This document shows positions 25,901-40,900 of a stretch of DNA of 64,000 bases, piece by piece. The notes beneath the pieces were generated by a model. The model saw nothing but the letters and a program-made list of their open reading frames with translations. It ran no database searches and had not been told where the DNA came from. This DNA comes from Chlorocebus sabaeus. Its lineage: Eukaryota > Chordata > Mammalia > Primates > Cercopithecidae. Each line of letters starts with the position of its first letter. Position 1 is the first letter of the stretch. The translations under genes and the position numbers were made by a program. Where the stretch lies: assembly GCF_047675955.1 (NCBI RefSeq), contig NC_132915.1, positions 20,255,766 through 20,319,765 of the forward strand. The letters are read 5' to 3'.

Positions 25901-28900
25901 AAACTGATAAAATTTAAACAACAACAACAACAGCAACAACAAATTTGAGGCCTCTAGGAATGGTTGTAAGGTCATAAGCAAATGAAGAAACATCTATTTA
26001 AGAAAACCTAAAAAATTTGGTAAGAAAAATGAACCTGTGGTATTTTAACAAAGGCCATTCCCTCTGTCCCCTCTCCCAGACTAATGAGCCAGAATTCTAC
26101 TCTAGACTACTATACCCAAGAACACAGAGCTCCTTATTGGCCCAGTTGTCAATTGGAGGACTTTCTTCCTGGGAAGAACAGGACGTCAGCATTTCTCATC
26201 CTGTTCCCAGCTACCTGCTGCTGAGGTTAAGTTATGGTTGAGTGCAGTTGTGAGGTGGGGGCTTCCTTTATGGTTTTTGTTTGTTTGTTTTGTTTTGTTT
26301 TGTTTTGTTTTGTTTTGAGACAGAGTCTCGTTCTGTCACCCAGGCTGGAAATGCAGTGGCACAATCTCAGCTCACTGTAACTTGAGCCTCCTGGGTTCAA
26401 GCAATTCTCCTGCCTCAGACTCCTGAGTAGCTGGGATTACAGGCAACTGCCACCATGCCTGGCTAATTTTTGTATTTTTAGTAGAGATGGGGTTTCACTA
26501 TGTTGCCGGGGTGGTCTCGAACTCCTGACCTCAAGCGATCTGCCCACCTTGGCCTCCCAAAGTGCTGGGATTACAGGCGTGAGCCACGGCACCTGGCGGG
26601 GCTTCCTTTCTCTGTCCAGCCTCTGTGCATGGTAAAAAAGCTCTGCCTTGGGTACAGACCACTGAGAATACTACAGTTCTGATCACCCTTGCCCAGGCCT
26701 GTAACGTGCTGGTTCCATGCTAGCCGAGGTAGGCTGAGATCATCTCAGTCCGCTGCTCCTCTTACCCCACCACACATAGTGCTCAGCTCCTACACTGGGG
26801 TGTTACTCAAATAGAAGGGTGTCACAACTGTCCCCACCGCCAGCTTCAGAGGCCTGGGTTAGAGGTTTTTGCTGATGGGGAAAGTAGGTTTTAAAACAGA
26901 TCACTATTAATCTCTTCCCAAAGGAACTAATTTCATTTATAACACAGAGTGCAGTTCGAGCCTAAGGGTGCTCTCAGAAACAGCAGATGTGGTGAAAGAC
27001 AACTAAAAGGAAAGTCATTGATTTATAGAAGATACTGGCTAATCTGTAGACCTACTAGTTTGCAGGAGAAAATCAGAGAAAGTGACAAATAGAAGGGGTT
27101 TTCCTGGAGTCAGAATGAAAAACACAGAAACATGGTGAAACCCTGTCTCTATTAAAATTACAAAAATTAGCTGGGCATGGTGGCACATGCCTGTAATCCC
27201 AGCTACTTGGGAGGCTGAAAAACGAGAATTGCATGAACCCAGGAGGCGGAGGTTGTAGTGAGCTGAGATTGCTTTTGCAGCACTGCACTCCAGCCTGGGC
27301 AACAGAGTGAGACTAGGTCTCAAAAAAAAAAAAAAAAAAAAAAGAAAAGAAAAAAAAATCAATTAATGTAATAAAACATATCAATAGAAAACCCAAAAAT
27401 CGTACAATCATCTCCATAGATGCAGAAAAAAGAACAACAAAATATATAATCATGATTTAAAAAACACTCAACCAACTAAAAAAAGAACTTCCTGAACCTG
27501 AAAAAGGATGTCTAAGAAAAACCCAGGGTCAACATCATACTGAAAGACTGAAAATTTACCCTCTAAGATCAGAGGCAAAACAAGAATGTCTGCTCTTGGC
27601 ATTTCTGTTCAACGTGTCACCAGTTTCTAGCCACAACTACCGAAGAAGAAGAAACAAAGGCATTCAGATCAGAAAGAATGAAGTAAAACTACCTCTCCTG
27701 TCAGATGACATGATCTTACGTATAGAAATCCCAAAAGAATATACGGAACAACAATTAGAGCTAACAATTCAGTATGGTTGCAAAATACAAGATCAATATA
27801 AAAAAACAACTGTATTTTTATACAGTAGCAATGAACAATCCAAAAATGGAATTAAAAAATCAATTTTATTCATAATACTATAAGAAGAATATAATACATA
27901 GGAATAAATTTAATGAAAAAAGTGTAAAACTTATACTCTGGAAAAAAATTTAAAATCTACATAAATGGATAAACATGTCCTGTTCAAGGACTGAAAGACC
28001 TAATACTGTTAGGATGGCAGTACTTCCCAAATTGATTTACAGATTCAATGCAGTCTCTATCAGATGTCCAGTTGACTTCTTTGAAGAACCCGACAAGTTG
28101 ATTCTAAAATTCATATGAAATTCCAAAGGACTCAGAACAGCCAAACCTATCTTGAAAAAGAAGGACAAAGTAGGAAGATTCATATGTCCCAATTTCAAAA
28201 CTTAATACAAAACGATAACTAAGACAGTGTGCAATGCACAAGGACAGATGCATAGATCGATGGAATAAAATCATGTGTGTATTCTTAACTGATTTTCAAC
28301 TAGGGTGTCAAGACCATTCAAAGAACAAATAGTCTTTTAAAGAAATGGTAATAGGACAACTGGATAGCGACATGCCAAAGAATAATTCGGATCCTTATAC
28401 ATCATATACAAAAATGAACTCAAAATTGATCAAAGACCTAATCATAAGAGCTAGATCTTTAAAACGTTAAGACTAAATATTCCTGACCTTGGATTTAGCT
28501 AAGCATTCTTAGAAATAACACGAAAAGCATGAGCAACAAAAGAAAAAACAATTTGAACTCCATTAACTTTAACTTTTGGTCCTCAATAGACAACATCAAG
28601 AAAGTGAAAAAGCAACACATAGAATGAGAAAAAATATTTGAAAATTATATATCTGATAAGAGATCTGTATCGAGAATATACAAAGAACTTTTATAATAAA
28701 AAAGACAACCCATTAAATAATAAGCAAAGGATCTGAATGGACATTTCTCCACAGAAGATATGCAAATTAACTAATCAACATATTAAAGATAATCAACATA
28801 TCAAAGATGCTCAACTTCATTAGTCATCAGGTAATTACATGTCAAAACCACAGTGAAAAACTATTTCACATTCACCCATTATGATTGTTAGAATCAAAGA

Positions 28901-31900
28901 CAGATAATAACAAGTGTTGGGGATAATATGGAAAAATCAGACCCCTTATACGCTCTGGTAAGAATGTAAAATGGAAGAGGCACTTTACACAACTGTCTAA
29001 CAGTCCCAAATGATTAAATATAAGGTTACTATGTGATTGAGCAATTCCACTCCTAATACATTTTATTTCTTTTGGCTATATACCTAGGAGTGGAATTGCT
29101 TAATCACATGGTGATTAAGTTTAAATAAAGTTTCATTTAAGACTTTAAACAGAGTTTTTGTCCAATAAAAACTTGTACACAAGTATTAATTACATTATCC
29201 ATAATAGCCAAAATGTGTAAACAAACAACCCAAATGTCCATTAACAGATAAATGGATAAACAAAAAGTGGCCCATCCATATAACGGAGTATCACTTGACC
29301 ATAAAAAGGAATGAAGTACTGATATATGCTACAACATAGATGAACCTTGAAAGTATTATGCTAAGTCAAAGAAGCCCTTCACAAAAGACTACACAGTATA
29401 TGACTCTATTTGTATGAAATATTCAGAACAGGCAAACCTACAGACACAAAGTGTATCAGTGGCTGCATAGGCAGTTACTTTTGGGGATGATGAAAATGTT
29501 CCGTAATTAGAGAGTGATGATGATTGTACAACCTTGTGAATATATTAAAAGTCATTGAACTCTATCCTTTAAATGGGTGAAATGTATGGTATGTGATCTA
29601 CACCTCAATAAACTCTTATTATTTTGCTCTTTCTCCACCCATGAATCTATGAGGGCAAGTAAAAAAGAGACTATATCTGACCTACTTTATAACTATGATT
29701 TTATGGTCTTCCAATCACCAAGATGATACCACCTTTTAATTTTCCTATCCTTTCGCTCATTAAATATCCTGGACATACCCTAAATTTCTAAATTATTAAT
29801 GAAAGTGAAAGCAAAGCCAAAGTAATCCAGGAAAATAAAAGAGGAAAAAAGTGATGTGAACATAACAAATTATCCTTTTCTACCTGGTATTCACCCCAAG
29901 CCTTTCCTCCTGTTTGCTAATTTTCTGTCATCAGAAAATAAGATTTCTAAAAAGGTATGTACCACAAGAGAGTAATAAAATTTGTTTAACTGTATTTTTT
30001 AAATGGGACAAAATCATTTTAATGTCTTTAAAAATTTATAATAATCTTTTTTTTTAAAGTTCTCCTTCCCTAATCCTTTCCATCAAATGTTATTATTTTA
30101 AGTCTTACCTCTGTATTTTCAGTTACCTCAGCTTCTGTCATAAGGTCTGTTAAAGCATAGATAAACCCAAGATCTAACCTGAGATCCATTTCTTGAATCA
30201 ATACTTTGAAATACCTATATTACAAAGAAGAAAAGATGTTTTAAAAATCATCAGTTAACAACTGTATTACAAAAATTAGATGAGAAAAAAGTATGAGATC
30301 AATATTACAACTCTGAAACTTAGGACTACTTAGTTGACTAAATTTTAAAAAATCATGGAACACTGTTAATAACAGCAACAAAGTCAAAATATGAAAATGG
30401 CCATAAAGAGGAAATGGATAAGTAAACTGTCATACAGAGTCATAAAACAGAATATTACACATTAGTGATAATGAATAAACTATGGCTACATACAACAAAA
30501 TGAATAAATTTTAATAAAAACGTTGAATGAACAAAAGCAAGTCCCAACATTTATTTCCAGTCTGAAACATTTTTCTAAAAATTAAAAAATTAAAACTAAA
30601 AGGCATAATGTTTAGGTACACATGCACAATAAAACTATATTTTAAACAGCAAGGAAATAAAGAGAGTTTATCTTGATAAGGAAGGGGAAACTAGATGGAC
30701 ATTATTACATAGACAGATGTTTCAGTCCATCCTCCATTTCTTGGAATGGGTAGTGAGTGAAGATGAAAATATTATTGTTTTCCTTTTTCAAAACAATATA
30801 TGATTATAGACAACCGCAAACAAAAAACAAATACATATACAAGAGAATAAATATTCAAAATCCAGAAACAACTACTGGAAATACCTAGATGTATTTCATC
30901 CAGAGCCCCCCCCCACATTTTTTTTTTTTGAGACAGTCTCGTTCTGTCACCCAGGCTGGAGTGCAGTGGTATGATCTCAGCTCACTGCAAGATCTGCCTC
31001 CTGGGTTCAAGCGATTCTTGTGCCTCAGCCTCCTGAGTAGTTGGGACTCCAGGCACGTGCCACCACACCTGGCTAATTTTTGTATTTCTAGTAGAGATGG
31101 GGTTTCACCGTGTTGGCCAGGCTGGTCTTGAACTCCTGACCTCAAGTGATCCGCCCGTCTAGGTCTCCCAAAGTGCTGGGATTACAGACGTGAGCCACAA
31201 CATTATAACAGATTTTTTAATTTGACCTTTACAATTAATATGCTTAAATCTTTGACTTGTCTAACATTTAAAGAGTATAAACAATTCATATATTTAAATC
31301 AAACATTAAATAAATATACAAGAAATGTATTAAGACACTTACTTAATACGTGATATCTGGGAATGTCCTGCAGATCTCATGACAATACTGACATCTGTAA
31401 AGGGCTTTGGTGCTGTAAAGGTTATAAACATAATTACTCCCATGATGCTTTAAGTAAAAAGTAGGCATTTTCTTCCAATATACACCACAATGGAAAATCA
31501 TTTACTAAATATCAGTTAAAATTACTGATATTGGCAAGATCTATTACAATCTTAATTTCAGACTCCAGCATTGTTTTTAAAACTATCTAGAGTCACTCTG
31601 AAGATAATTAATTCTACAATTAGCGGTTTAGAAGTATGCATTAGAATCACCAGGGAAACACTCTGAAAACAGATTCTGGGGACTTGCTCCGGACCTCTAG
31701 GTGGAAGGGCTTAGGCGTTATACTGGCCAAAAAGCTTTTGAGTGAGTTATAAAGAGTATTCCCCGCAAGATAGTTTAGAGGTAGTAGTGTGGGGTGGAGG
31801 TAGGAAAGCAAGGGGAGAAGAAAGTTAAGTAGGGTCGTGAGGAGGGAAGAGAAAGTAGGGGGAAGAGGGATATGCAGGAAAGAAGAAAGGCAAAGGGAAA

Positions 31901-34900
31901 GAAAAGGGTAGAAAGGACTTGTCAGTTATTCTTATTTGGAGAACATAGGACAGTTTCTGCTGTTAGAAAACACTCTAGATTTGAACTTCCTTATTGTTCA
32001 TTCAAAGGCTTTAAAGGTTTTTACATCACAGGTTTACAGATTATCTGCTTTTTAAATTAACGTTTCTAAAAATTTCAATATATGTTTCTAATGAATCTTT
32101 TCTTCAAGATTCACTCAAAATCTTATCAAAGTTAGTTGTGTACAGTACTTGCTGGTCCTTTTTCAAGCAGTTTAATTTTCCAATGATCCTATAAAAATTA
32201 AACCCAAGAATGGTTTTTCATATTTTTATAGTAAAGTAAATCAAACAGCTAATACAACTGCTTTTATGGAAATCTAAAAATAAAAACAAACCTGAATCCA
32301 TGGTGACGGACTTTGGAGGTTTAACAGGATAAAACACAAAGGGAAACACAGCACCATGTATCTGATTTTGGATCTAAGAAAATAAAAACATGTCAGTATA
32401 TTAATATGTCAATTATACAACCTGACCAGAATAACAGGATTTAAAAAATAAAAAGAATCAAAAAGTCTACCTAGCGCTGGCCAAGCGCGGTGGCTCATGC
32501 CTGTAAAATTCCAGCACTTCGGAAGGCCGAAGTGGGTGGATCATCTGGGGTCAGGAGTTTGAGACCAGCCTGGCCCATATGGTGAAACCCCATCTCTACT
32601 AAAAATACAAAAATTAGGGAGCCGTGGTGGCGCACACCTGTAATCTCAGCTACTCAGGAGGCTGAGGCAGGATAACTGCTTGAACCTGGCAGGCAGAGTT
32701 TGCAGTGAGCTGAGATTCTGCCACTGCACTCTAGCCTGGGCGACAGAGGGAGACTGTCTCAAAAAAAAAAAAAAAAGAAGTCTAGCACAACACTGAAACT
32801 GAATACTAGATAAAGCAGACTGTGGGAATAGATCTGGTTTCTCACTGTGTTCCTTTAGAATACAATTTTGCCTATATTTCCAGAAAGACTTGCCTGTATT
32901 CTGTAGATTTGAATTCTAAATGATGATTGATGTGCAGATGTGTTATATTCCACTTTTAATGCTGGAAGATAATTTCTTCGTAGAGCTATTACACGCGGCT
33001 GCAGAATTTTCATGTTATGACCAGTAGGTGTTAAGCGAACCTGAAAAATATGTCCCCCCAAGTGAAAACATTAATTTATCTATAAATGACTAGAATTAGA
33101 AATTCATACCAAAAACTTTTTAAAACAGTAAGCTAAATCTTTGTATTGGTTTAGATTTAGATCTTAATAACCCATGTCCATAAAATTCACATTTTCATAT
33201 AATTCTTACGATGCTTCACTGTATCACTTTTTACATAAATGTACTAAAATTACCACAATAATAATGAATAAAGGAAAAATAAAATACTTAAAGTACATTG
33301 AAAAAACAAGACATTTTTAAGTTTCCTGCTAACCCAAAGAGCAGACGATTAGCATCTAGCATCCTAAAAGAAAGTTTTCTTTTCTTTTTTTTTGAGACAG
33401 AGTCTTGCTCTGTCACCCAGGCTGGAGCGCAGTGGGGCCATCTCGGTTCACTGCAACCTCCGCCTCCTGGGTTCAAGGGATTCTCATGCCTCAGCCTCCT
33501 GAGTAGCTGGGATTACAAGGTGCCTGCCACCATGCCTGGCTAATTTTTATATTTTTAGTAGAGACAGGGTTTGCCATGTTGGCAAGGCTGGTCTTGAACT
33601 CCTGACCTCAAGTAATCTGCCTTCCTTGGTCTCCCAAAATGCTGGAATTACAGGTGTGAGCCACTGCACCCAGTCTGATTTCTTAATATAGATAACCACC
33701 TCTTTAAAATATTTTATACAAGGTATGTATGACACGATTATTTTGTTTTATAAGGAAGCCAAACTTTCCTTACATTTCACTAGTGATTCACCGAACTACA
33801 ACGGATACAAAATTAAAACTTCACATCAGTACTTAAAAATATTACCGGAATGTTAGTGTCCAACTCAATAACCTTATCTTCTGAAGGTGAAGATTCAGTA
33901 TATTCCTTAAATTCTCTCTCTAACTTCTCAGTGTGCTTTACACTCATTGGCTTCCATCTTGCCTTCTTCTTGGGCTTTGTCTCCCAAACCACATCAGAAC
34001 TTACATAAGAAAGCAAAGATCATAGTATTTAATACTAACTTATTAACATGTTTATTTTAACTGGTGTATTACATGAATTACAACACCTTCAGTAAAATTT
34101 TACAATAGCCTCAGTTACAAGTGAGCACGTTACAAATTTAAAAACATGAATTCATTCAACTACTACCTATTAAGCTACTACTCAGGCACTATTCTAGGGG
34201 TTAGGGCTGTCCGTATCAGTGAACATCTCTGTCATTCTGGAGCTTCATTTTAGTTGGGGAATGAAAATGAATAGTAAACAAAATAAATTAGTAAAATTTA
34301 ATATGTAGGAGGTGAAAATGCTTTTGAAAGAAGAAAATGTAGACAGGGCAAGGGGGATCTGGAGAACTGGAATATGTAAAGTGGTGGGGTCTGCAATATT
34401 ACAACAGAGTGGCCAACGGGGGACTCACTGAGAAAGTGAGATTTTGGCAACCTTAAAAGAGCTGAGAGAATTATCCAGCAGACAAAAGGAGGAAAACATT
34501 TCAGGTAGAGAGGCCTGCTAAAGCAAAAAACCTTAAGCAGGAGGCACACTTGCAGTATATGAAGAAGAGCAAGGAGGCTGGCATGTCAGAAATGCATTAG
34601 GAATAGAAAATAAAGTAAGACAGTGGGGGAGCAAATAATGTAAGGCCTTGTAGATCACTGTAAAGACTCTTGAGTTTTATTCTGAGTGATATGAGATACC
34701 ACTGATCGGTTATAAGACAACTAGCAACATAATCTGACTTACATTTTGCTAAGAATATACTCTGTGTTGAAGTGGATGGAAAAAAAAGAGTGGAGTCAAG
34801 ACTAGAAGCGAGAAAACTTGTTAGTTTACTACAGTAAACCAGATGAAAAATGGTGATGGCCCTGATGAGGCTATTGACAGTGAGATATTAGAAAAGTGGT

Positions 34901-37900
34901 CAGATCTGTGTGCCCTTTGAAGGTAGAACTAGCACAGAACTTCTTGATGAACTAGGTCTGGGGTGCAAGATAAAGAGAGGAATCAGACAATTTCAATATT
35001 TTTGGGCTGCATAACTAGAAGGAACTATTTTTGATTAACTCTGATTGGAAAGCAGGTTTTGGTAGAAGGAGAAAATAAAAAGTTTGGTATATACATATGA
35101 AGTTTAAGAAGCCTCTTAAATATCTGAACAGAGATTTTGCATGCACAGTTGGATATACGAAGTCTCAAGGTCAGATGACAGGTGACAGAAGACATACATA
35201 AGAGAGATATTCTGGGCAGTATTTGAAATCATAAAACTGAAATCCACAAGAGAAAAAGACCAGGTTTAAGAGCCTCAAGGCATTTGGCCAATGTAAGCAG
35301 TTGAGGGAAGACAAGGAACCAATGAATGAAAAACCAAGACAGTGAGGTATTCTGGAAGTCAAGTGAAAGACACTACATCAAGGAGGGATCTGTGTTAAAT
35401 GTTATGAAGTAAAGACCGATAATTCTACACTGGATATGGCATTATGGAGGTCACTGATAATGCTGACCAAACCAGTTTCATGGTGTTTTGAAAGCAAAAT
35501 CCTGTTTGGAGTGGTTAAAGAGAAAATGGATGAAAAAGAATTGGAGAACACAGGATATGTTAAGTTCCTTTGAAACAGACAGTACATTTGAGGAGTTTGG
35601 TTATAAATGCAAACAAAGAAATAAGCAACAGGTAGCAAGGAAAGTAGGTTCAAGAGAATTTTTTATGTTGAGAGAAGTAACACTGAAACAATTCAGTAGA
35701 GAGCCAAAAGCTGTTGACTTAGGAGAAATGAAGAAAAGGCCTGCTGGAACAATGTCCTCAGGTAGGTAGGAGGAAATGAAGTACAGTGCAAAAGTAGAGA
35801 AAAATCTGTTTAAACGGGAGCACATATATCTACTGCAAACTGTTGGGAGTATGTCAGTACAGCAAGTAGTATGCAAATACCAGTAGATAGGAAGCTGTGA
35901 TACTAGGGGGTGAGATGGGTCTCTGGAAGTTTGCTTTTGACTGCTTCAATTTTTTCAGTGAAGTGGGATGCAAGGTAGTAAGCTGAGAGAATGGGGGTTT
36001 GAGAGGGGACAAAGTATAAAATAGTTATTTAGGATACAGAGTGTGAATGGAAGAAATCTAGTTGTACTGAAATTAAAATGCTGAAAGGCCTATAGACTTT
36101 ATTCTGTTTAAATATTTAATTTTATTTAAGCATTCTATTTGTTTATTCCTTATAGAACTTATATTCATTTAATAAATAGAAAGGTAGAGACCACATATTA
36201 TTCATCTTTGCATTAACATCACTTAGCTTAGAAGATAACACATAATAGGTCTAAAGGTCTTAAAAATCTATGGTGTATTTTATCTATTAAAATAGTAAAA
36301 ACATTTTTTGAGAAAAAAAATCCTTAAGAAAATAGATTTTAATATTCCTTTTAAGATGGCACTGATTCGATTCAATAAGAGGTCAGGGGCACATATAGAT
36401 TAATGTACACAGAAAACTAAATTTACATCTGTATCATATACGTTTATATATATTCAAGAATTTAACTCAAGTAAAGGATTAAAATTACATTATCCTGGTT
36501 ATATAGAAGAAATATTCTCACATTAAGCACTAATATATGTAAATTAATTTAAACTTAACTGTTTATGAATAGGAATAATAAGGACATAAGGGAGAGACAA
36601 AATATTTAATGGTGATATCTTATATGAGAAATGATAAATACAGTGATTATTAGATCTTATTAGATCGTAAAGTGCCAAGGTCAAATGAGAAAGTGATTGT
36701 CTTTATGTTAATCCTCCAAAAGCTACAGCATATGTACCCTGAACTGTGCTAGATGGTAACAGAAAATGAACTAAGCATTTTGTGTGATATGCAAAACATA
36801 CTTTTGGTAAGTTGAATAAATATAACTTTTTAGATAAGTGGAAGGATTAACATAAGGAGTTTATAAATTTGATTTCTGCCATATCTTTATTTCAAAAGGC
36901 AAAACATTCCCTCAAGCACAGTTAAAATTAGCATTACCACAGTGTCAATGAATAGTCAAAGCACAAAATTGAAACTAAATCATTTTAGATTTTACAACAA
37001 TTTCTTAACAATTAGAAACTGATCATTTAAATGTATCCAAATTTTATGCATCTAACCTTGTGATGCCTATATAGGCTACTTCTTGCTTCGTGTAATTGTT
37101 GACAAGAGAAATTCCAACATCTTGTAATGCCACTGCAATTTCTTGCTCTGCTAACTCTGCTTTCTCACTTTCATATGTTACTTTAAATACCTTTGGATCT
37201 TCAGTGAATAAAATAATGCGTTGTAAACCTTCAAAGAATGAAACTAAATAAATAGTCTTTTTCCCCAAATCTATAGGCATCATCATATCCTAGAACAAAA
37301 CCACCAAAAAACAAAAACAAAAACAAAAAATTAGAATTTGGTCCCAAAGAACATGAAATTTAGATTTTACATTTATAAAATGAGACTATTAATGGCACCT
37401 ACTTCATGGGGTTAGTGGCAACTATGTGAATTAATATTTGTCGAATACTTGCAAATTTACATTACTGAAATCATTTGATGTTATCTTATATAAAGTTATT
37501 ACTCATAAAGACAGGCCAGTTGTTTATTTTTTAAATTTAAACATTTTAATAAAATTGAATCTTCCTGTGTAGGCTAATCAGTAACACAAAGTATTTTTTT
37601 CTGCTGTATTCTAAGACTACAGCAATTCTAAGACTAAGAATACAGATATGTATTAAAAGTTGTTTCAGTCTGAAATTCACATTTCCTTTCATAGCTGAAT
37701 CAAACAGGATAAAAAATATCTTATTTCTCAATTGCATGTTCTACAAAGCATGTATATTCATCATGAGGCTATTTCTGCAGGAATCTCACATAAATGTGCT
37801 GATATCAGGGTTTTGAGGGTCAATGACACGATAAACATAGCAAATTGTCATAATTAATATTCAGCCATTAATTTCTAGTTAATATTCTGATTTTCAGAAA

Positions 37901-40900
37901 ATTTTACTGTATAGCATACATTCACGTTACAATATACAGAAATTAAAAACTGTGAGTTGTTACCATAAAATAATTATCTGGGATACTTACGTTACTTATA
38001 ATACTTTCTAAGTATATATATGTATATCACTAAAACCACACTAAGAATCAAGAAAACTAACTTATTTCACTAGTCTTTCTATTATTTTACAGTGAATGTC
38101 TGATTTATCTTTATAAGCTTCAAACTATCACTATGATATAAATATGCAAAGTACTAATCAATAGATGAAATGAATAAGACTATTTTTGTATCAAAGTACA
38201 ATTTTTTTCCCTGAATAAATCTAATAGTCATGAATTTTTAAAACTTAAAGTTAGGCCACTTATAGGCAATCCTCTTAAATACAATGTAAACAACACCCAC
38301 ACCAGACTCCTCAACAGCAGCACTGAAAGACAATGAGAAAATACCACCTACTGATAGGCAGGAAGAAAAAATCACTAGTGGTGAGAAAAAAAAAAAATAA
38401 GGAGTCAAATTAAGATGAATTTTGAAGGACAAAAAACTTTAAAAAATGTTCTGGAAGTATTTAAAATGTTACTGGAAAATAGATGCGCATAACTTGATCA
38501 TCATAGTTTGCCACTCAGAAATAAATTTGTTTTAGTTCACTCAGTGGATCCTAAAATGTTCCTTCTAGAAGCTAAATCTACCTAGTATGATTGTCAAGGC
38601 AGAGAACATATTTGCTTTTCAGGTGAATGCTGAAAGCACTTCTCTAAACACAACTTTACTCTTTATAACACAGTAGAAGCAAATGATGTAAACAAAATAA
38701 GACTATTTCTGTTTTGAAATATTTTTGGTTAAGTCAATACTTAAATACTATTTTGAAGATTTTTGGCAGCTTTTTAGAAGCGTGGCCACAAACAGTCCTT
38801 AAAACTAGGAAGGCTGAAAATCAAATACCATTTTTTTTTTTTTTTTTTTTGAGATGGAGTCTCGCTCTGTCACCAGGCTGGAGTGCAGTGGCACAACCTT
38901 GGCTCACTGCAACCTCCGCCTCCAGGGTTCAACTGATTCTTCTGCCTCAGCCTCCTTAGTAGTTGGGACTATAGGCACCTGCCACCATGCCCGGTTAATT
39001 TTTGTATTTTTAGTAGAGACGGGGTTTTACCATGTTGGCCAGGCTGGTCACAAACTCCTGCCCTGGTGATCTGCTTGCCTTGGCCTCCCAAAGTTAATTT
39101 TTGTATTTTTAGGAGAGACAGGGTTTCACCATATTGGCCAGGCTGATCTCGAACTCATGGTTCACCTCGGCCTCCCCAAAGTGCTGGGATTACAGGCCTG
39201 AGCCACCACGCCCGGCCCACATACCTTTTTTAAAAAAGGCTGATGGGAACCCATAATAACCCAATACTTACATCCTTTTGTGTTACTTCACCATGGCTTT
39301 TTCTACATCTCCACTTCAGCCTTCTAGAGCCCACTGGATCAGCCCATGTATAAAACACTGCTTTTCCAGGAGGGAGGGAATCTTCTATTTCACTGAGAGA
39401 ACTGACATAAGTAGCAAAAATATGCATTAAATTAAATGCAAGTACATTAATAGATTTTTAAAAACCTAAAATAATACTTCATTAATTCTTAGTTCACTAA
39501 TTGAGATCTGTGATAGTTTTGATTAAAACAAGGCTGAAATTTTTACCTTATAGAATTAAAAAAGGGTTCACTAATGAATATTTCTCATTATTTTCCCACT
39601 TAGAAAATACATGTTCTACTTAGGAAATAAAGGTCTTCAAGTCTTTAAAACTGTTTTGTCAATTTTTAAATAACAATTAATTATGGAAAATTATTTCCAA
39701 CTACTTTACTCTATTTATACAAATTCTAAGAGAATTTAATTGGTAACTCTTTCCTAAGTATTGGTCTTACTAGAGCAAAAACAAAGTAACTAAATTAGTC
39801 TTTAAAATCACAAAACGTGAAATACACATCTAAGAAATTCAACTGACTCACAAAAAGATGCTCAGAAAGAAAAAAAACATTACAAAAGTTATACACCAAA
39901 CAAGTAATAAAATATAGCTCTTCTGAGCAGAAGAAGGAATTAAATCTGCAGATTAAAAGACTTCACTGGGCCAGGCGCAGTGGCTCACGCCTGTAATCCC
40001 ACCATTTTGGGAGGCTGAGGCGGGCAGATCACAAGGTCAGGAGATCAAGACCATCCTGGCTAATACGGTGAAACCCTGTCTCTACTAAAAATAGAAAAAA
40101 TTAGCCGGGTGTGGTGGCGGGCACCTGTAGTCCCAGATAACTCGGGAGACTGAGGCAGGAGTATGGTGTGAAACCAGAAGGCAGAGCTTGCAGTGAGCCG
40201 AGATGGCGCCACTGCACTCCAGCCTGGGCAGCAGAGCGAGACTCCGTCTCAGAAAAAAAAAAAAAAAAAAGACTTCACTGGGTATCAGACATTAATGAAA
40301 ACAGTATCATTCTAGACATATATTTGTAAGAAAATGGGGGGAAAAAAACCCTAACACATATCTAAGAAAATCACAGTCACTCGCAAGAAAATAAAAATGC
40401 TCCTCTCACAGTTCAATGACGTTTAAAGTCAAAAAACAATGGCACACTATCTACACAATTTTGAGAAAAATGTTATCACTTAAAATTTTATGTCAAATTG
40501 TCATAAATTTGTAAGAATAAGACATTTCAAACAAGCAATAGCATAACACTACCCACAGATCTTTACTAAAAAAAAAAACTCAAGACTTTTTCCAGCCAAG
40601 CTAGAGACAAACTCAAAATAACATTTTAACAACTAGGATATAGAAATATTGAAGAACCCATAGTGAACAACTAAACCAGTTTAAGAAAGTCTTTTTTTGT
40701 TAAAACATTAAAATCAACGCAAATACCAAAAGGGCCTTGAATCAAATAATACATATTTTGAAAAGCTAACCATTTTATATTAATCTGGTTGAAAAAATCC
40801 CAAATTACATTCACAAGAAAGTAAGAATTTGGAAAGAGGTGGAAGAAAAGGTAAAAAAGCATTACAATTTTTTATGGCTAAGCTAGCAGATACTGTTTCA

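Noticed and set aside
27596..27883. 95-residue open frame
   Set aside because: It reads as a scrap of L1 reverse transcriptase inside a dead L1, not a gene.
32884..32893. Alternative GT donor four bases after exon 56
   Set aside because: It would add four bases and shift the frame into exon 57; the GC donor keeps phase.
35402..35876. Several 80-93 residue frames on both strands
   Set aside because: They overlap each other in an ancient repeat with no splice sites in phase with the gene and no recognisable domain.
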